Source of the DNA: an uncultured cyanobacterium
GTDB taxonomy: Bacteria > Cyanobacteriota > Vampirovibrionia > Gastranaerophilales > Gastranaerophilaceae
NCBI GenBank assembly: GCA_945836835.1
Contig: CAMAML010000076.1
Location: 1 to 6,334, forward strand
DNA length: 6,334 nucleotides
Reading direction: 5' to 3'
The notes beneath the pieces are model-generated. The model was not told the DNA's origin, did not search any database, and saw only the letters and a program-made list of their open reading frames with translations. Made by a program: the position numbers and the translations under genes. This document shows, one piece after another, positions 4,092-6,334 of the stretch (the first letter of the stretch is position 1; every line of letters begins with the position of its first letter).

Positions 4092-5291
4092 ATGCCGAAA
4101 TTAGCAAAACAGTATGAACAGCGTTATTCGTATTACAATTACGAAGAGGTTTCTCAAAATGTCGTTGCCGTGCCAAGAAAATACAGGGACTACGAACCCC
4201 GACCGCATGTCGTCAGTCGCCGTCCCATAAAGAGAAATACCGCCAAAATCGAAAGAAACAGAAGGATTTCTCAACTGGTTTCGGTGTCGGTTTTGCTTTT
4301 GTTAGGCATTTTTGTTCTGCCTTCGGGGTTTAAAAACATTTCACGTTCAATATTTACCAAAAACCCGTATCCGAGTATTACGGTTGATTATAAACAGATT
4401 GTCTATCCTTCGTTGCCGTATTTGAACAACAACCTGTTCTTGGACGAACTTATGCTGAGCGGGGCGGAGCTTAAAAAACCGCAAATGTCCACTCTTCCGA
4501 CAGGACAAGAGATGACCTCACTGGAAAATCAACTTGACTATTTAAGCACTCTCTATCCTCGTATTCACCCGTCGATATTTGTTTGGGATTATAATACAAA
4601 GAATTTTGCGGACATTAACGGCGAAGAGCTGTTTTCCGCCGCAAGTATAATCAAAATCCCCGTACTTTTACAGCTATTTAAGTCCATTGAGGCGGGGCAG
4701 GTCTCTTTGACGGATACAATGCCTCTGACGGAATACTACCGCTCGGAAGGTTCGGGAGATTTGCAGTTCAAGGCGGAAAACTCCAATTATTCGCTTGATA
4801 CGCTTGCCAGGGTGATGATTACAAACTCCGATAACTCCGCAACAAATATGATTATGTCCCAAATCGGCTCGATGACCGATGTTAACCGTGGGATAAAGGA
4901 TTGGGGCTTAAATCAAACCCACGTCAAGAACTGGCTACCCGATTTAGCGGGGACAAACCACACCACCGCAAGGGATTTGGCAAGAATGCTCTATAACATT
5001 GATAACCCGAAATTCTTGTCCCCAAGCTCAACCGAAAAGATTTTTGAATATATGGGACAGGTTAAAAATAACCGCCTTATTCAAGCGGGGTTAGGGGATG
5101 GTGCAAAATTTCACCACAAAACGGGTGATATAGGCAAAATGCTCGGGGATGCGGGGATTGTCACCATGCCAAGCGGAAACAAATATATTGTCGTAATTTT
5201 GGCAAACAGACCGTATAACTCCCCCGACGGCAAGGACTTTATCGTTAAGGCGTCCGAAATTATTTATAACTATATGAACGGTATCAGATAA
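4092..5291 (+). CDS. Membrane-anchored class-A beta-lactamase-fold serine hydrolase
   Basis: 399 residues. Residues 1-58 are a basic, Tyr/Arg-rich cytoplasmic tail; residues 60-80 (ISQLVSVSVLLLLGIFVLPSG) form one membrane anchor with positive charges on the inner side, so the enzyme domain faces outward. A linker of about 60 residues precedes the catalytic domain (about 140-399). Motifs in order: SxxK is S185-I-I-K188 (nucleophile Ser185), SDN is 246-248, and KTG is 343-345 (HHKTGDIG). In class A lactamases the omega loop carries WEPEL with the deacylating Glu166; here the matching segment is W281-LPDL-AGTNHTT, so the Glu position is Leu282. Stable acylation or a peptidase/esterase role is therefore likelier than beta-lactam hydrolysis. 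I recall the same LPDLxGTNxTTxxDL loop in cyanobacterial 'serine hydrolase' proteins. It is a single-gene unit with its own promoter. Substrate unknown: peptidoglycan peptide, beta-lactam or other ester. Confidence 0.88.
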   Translation: MPKLAKQYEQRYSYYNYEEVSQNVVAVPRKYRDYEPRPHVVSRRPIKRNTAKIERNRRISQLVSVSVLLLLGIFVLPSGFKNISRSIFTKNPYPSITVDYKQIVYPSLPYLNNNLFLDELMLSGAELKKPQMSTLPTGQEMTSLENQLDYLSTLYPRIHPSIFVWDYNTKNFADINGEELFSAASIIKIPVLLQLFKSIEAGQVSLTDTMPLTEYYRSEGSGDLQFKAENSNYSLDTLARVMITNSDNSATNMIMSQIGSMTDVNRGIKDWGLNQTHVKNWLPDLAGTNHTTARDLARMLYNIDNPKFLSPSSTEKIFEYMGQVKNNRLIQAGLGDGAKFHHKTGDIGKMLGDAGIVTMPSGNKYIVVILANRPYNSPDGKDFIVKASEIIYNYMNGIR

Positions 5292-5327
5292 ACTTTATGA
5301 TCGCCCGTTAATCGGTTTTGCTCTGTT

Positions 5328-5349
5328 TTTGTAACAATTTTGTTACAAA
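5328..5349 (+). repeat. Perfect 22-bp palindrome
   Basis: Arms TTTGTAACAA (5328-5337) and TTGTTACAAA (5340-5349) with a two-base centre, 36 bases after the hydrolase stop codon and 88 bases before the 46-codon ORF. As RNA it gives an AT-rich hairpin with a poor T tract, so as a terminator it is weak. As DNA it is a symmetric site that could bind a dimeric regulator. The half-site core GTAAC also occurs at 4026-4030 upstream of the hydrolase. Confidence 0.5.
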
Positions 5350-5437
5350 TGTAAGTTTTTCTTAAAGTTATGCATAAATTTTTCCGATTATGGGTATGTA
5401 AAGGTTATACGGCTTAACATACAGGAGCATAACAAGA

Positions 5438-5578
5438 ATGGAACGATACGCAATTTGGACGGGAACATACAGTTTTGTGAACGAAATTGGTATGTTTTTG
5501 GAGATGTTTAAAGAAAAGTTAAACTTTCTGATAAAAGAGATTGAGAAAACAGAAAAAGCGATAGAAAAACCGCTTTAG
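5438..5578 (+). CDS. Small protein, 46 residues, hypothetical
   Basis: MERYAIWTGTYSFVNEIG followed by a charged amphipathic helix-like stretch (MFLEMFKEKLNFLIKEIEKTEK) and PL at the end, stop TAG at 5576-5578. An SD, CAGGAG (5422-5427), lies ten bases before the ATG, slightly long but acceptable, and an in-frame TAA at 5399 limits upstream extension. A strong plus-strand terminator follows 60 bases after the stop, which supports a real transcription unit. No signal peptide or membrane segment is seen and no family is recognised. No convincing promoter could be placed between the palindrome and the SD. The ORF could instead be the coding part of a dual-function small RNA. Confidence 0.5.
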   Translation: MERYAIWTGTYSFVNEIGMFLEMFKEKLNFLIKEIEKTEKAIEKPL

Positions 5579-5606
5579 CTGTTGATTTAGGGATGTATGA
5601 AAAAGA

Positions 5607-5629
5607 GAACTCCGATGGATGGAGAGTTC
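5607..5629 (+). other. Imperfect hairpin before the terminator
   Basis: GAACTC (5607-5612) and GAGTTC (5624-5629) can pair around an 11-base loop (CGATGGATGGA). It lies in the 3' untranslated part of the small-gene transcript. Short, and possibly chance. Confidence 0.25.
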
Positions 5630-5638
5630 ACAATTTTT

Positions 5639-5680
5639 AGCCCGAAGAAGAGCTTCTTCGGGCTTTTGATTATTTTTTTA
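5639..5680 (+). terminator. Strong intrinsic terminator after the 46-codon gene
   Basis: A perfect 12-bp stem AGCCCGAAGAAG (5639-5650) / CTTCTTCGGGCT (5653-5664) is followed by TTTGATTA and a run of seven T (5673-5679). The T tract is on the plus strand only, so it belongs to the small-gene transcript. On the minus strand the stem would be followed by AAAAATTG, so it is a poor terminator for the Xer gene that ends 16 bases away at 5696. Confidence 0.85.
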
Positions 5681-5695
5681 TTTAACTCGATTTAA

Positions 5696-6334
5696 TTATG
5701 CTCTCGGGTGGGTTTCTTTGTAAACATCTTTCAGGTGTTGCGATGAAACGTGGGTGTAAATTTGGGTGTTGGAAATGCTTGCGTGTCCGAGGAGTTCCTG
5801 CACAACCCTTAAATCCGCACCGCCTTCGAGCAGGTGGGTCGCAAAGCTGTGCCTAAATACGTGCGGAGTTACGTGTTTAGGGAGTTTGATTTTGTCCACT
5901 ATATCGTTTATGGCTTTGCTGACGGTTTTTGACTGAAGCCTGTAGCCCGTATTGTTTATGAAAACGGGCGAACTTTCCCGACAGTCCGTTTCGTAACCTT
6001 TTGCAACAAGCGGGCGGGCGGTTTCGATGTATCTTACAAGGTAAGATTTTGCACGCTCGGAAATAAGTACAATCCGCTCTTTTGCACCTTTCCCGAAAAC
6101 CCGTATCTCGTTTTCGTCGAGGTTCAAGTCCTCAAAATTCAACCCGCTAAGCTCTGAAACCCGCATGCCCGTTGCCCAAAGAAGTTCCAAAATGGTTTTA
6201 TTTCTGTATCCGGCAGGTGTATCTATATTAACATTGTTAAGTATTTGTTCTACCTCATAGTCCGTCAAAAACTTTGGCAAAGATTCCGGTTTTTTGGGCA
6301 GAGACAAAACTTCAGCGGGGTTTGTGTCCGTTTT
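5696..6334 (-). CDS. Tyrosine recombinase of the XerC/XerD family, C-terminal part (5' end outside window)
   Basis: 212 codons are visible, and the frame is open to the right edge, so this is the C-terminal two-thirds of a protein normally near 300 residues; the N-terminal SAM-like core-binding domain is missing because of the window edge. A TTG at 6307-6305 would give a 203-residue product, but the upstream codons read KTDTNPAEV, the usual NPAE motif at the domain junction, so TTG is not the start. Catalytic residues, numbered from the edge, are all present: Arg58 (ATGMRVSEL), Lys82 (FGKGAKER), His158 and Arg161 (PHVFRHSFATHLL), His184 (LLGHASIS), nucleophile Tyr193 (TQIYTHV). The C-terminus ends in VYKETHPRA, typical of Xer proteins. 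The expected role is resolution of chromosome dimers at dif with FtsK; XerC and XerD cannot be told apart with certainty here. It converges on the small gene. Confidence 0.93.
   Translation of the reverse strand, partial: KTDTNPAEVLSLPKKPESLPKFLTDYEVEQILNNVNIDTPAGYRNKTILELLWATGMRVSELSGLNFEDLNLDENEIRVFGKGAKERIVLISERAKSYLVRYIETARPLVAKGYETDCRESSPVFINNTGYRLQSKTVSKAINDIVDKIKLPKHVTPHVFRHSFATHLLEGGADLRVVQELLGHASISNTQIYTHVSSQHLKDVYKETHPRA

Noticed and set aside
4088..4117. Nine-codon upstream minigene overlapping the hydrolase start
   Set aside because: Its ATG is only three bases from the SD, too close for efficient initiation; the 4092 start has proper spacing.
5593..5640. A 15-codon ORF (MYEKENSDGWRVHNF)
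   Set aside because: Very short, AGGG directly abuts the ATG leaving no SD spacing, and nothing supports translation.
5597..5695. A 32-codon plus-strand ORF (MKKRTPMDGEF...) with a hydrophobic end
   Set aside because: It reads straight through the strong terminator stem and T tract, so its hydrophobic tail is just the T tract translated.
5696..6307. A 203-residue Xer product starting at TTG 6307
   Set aside because: The frame is open to the window edge and the preceding codons encode the family's NPAE motif, so the gene is merely cut by the edge.

Overview
The window is an AT-rich bacterial chromosomal segment with compact genes, extended -10 promoters and Shine-Dalgarno (SD) sites. The protein set (an AsmA-like membrane protein, a WG-repeat secreted protein, a REC/GGDEF-like/REC regulator, a class-A-fold serine hydrolase with a WLPDL...GTN..TT..DL loop, and a Xer recombinase) suggests a gut-associated non-photosynthetic relative of cyanobacteria (Melainabacteria/Gastranaerophilales). 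This is a recollection of family resemblance, not a search result, so the assignment is moderate at best.

Layout from left to right. Positions 1-575 (-) hold the first 191 codons of an AsmA/TamB-like gene that leaves the window. A 69-bp divergent promoter region separates it from 645-1583 (+), a secreted WG-repeat protein. That gene converges on a two-gene minus-strand operon across a 194-bp spacer holding three hairpins. The operon consists of a soluble histidine kinase core (3073-3807) and, overlapping it by 13 bases, an unusual response regulator (1778-3085). Positions 3808-4091 are a busy intergenic region. It holds the kinase promoter, a textbook intrinsic terminator on the minus strand with no annotated gene feeding it, a 40-codon plus-strand ORF with a near-perfect SD, a nested inverted repeat, and the promoter of the next gene. 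Positions 4092-5291 (+) encode a membrane-anchored class-A beta-lactamase-fold serine hydrolase in which the usual general-base glutamate appears to be absent. Positions 5292-5695 hold a perfect 22-bp palindrome, a likely 46-codon small gene and a strong plus-strand terminator. Positions 5696-6334 (-) are the C-terminal 212 codons of a XerC/XerD-type tyrosine recombinase that enters from the right edge.

The kinase and regulator are almost certainly a co-expressed two-component pair. The other genes are separate transcription units with no obvious common pathway. The envelope is a loose theme: AsmA-like protein, secreted WG protein and membrane-anchored hydrolase.

The most interesting points are four. 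Two genes (WG protein and kinase) have a TGn-extended -10 box placed so that the predicted +1 is the A of the ATG, implying leaderless mRNAs. The regulator has a degenerate first receiver and an intact second one around a dead GGDEF-like domain. The hydrolase has SxxK, SDN and KTG but no Glu166 equivalent. An orphan minus-strand terminator points to an unannotated antisense or small RNA carrying an anti-SD-like motif. No tRNA, rRNA, CRISPR array or insertion sequence was recognised.
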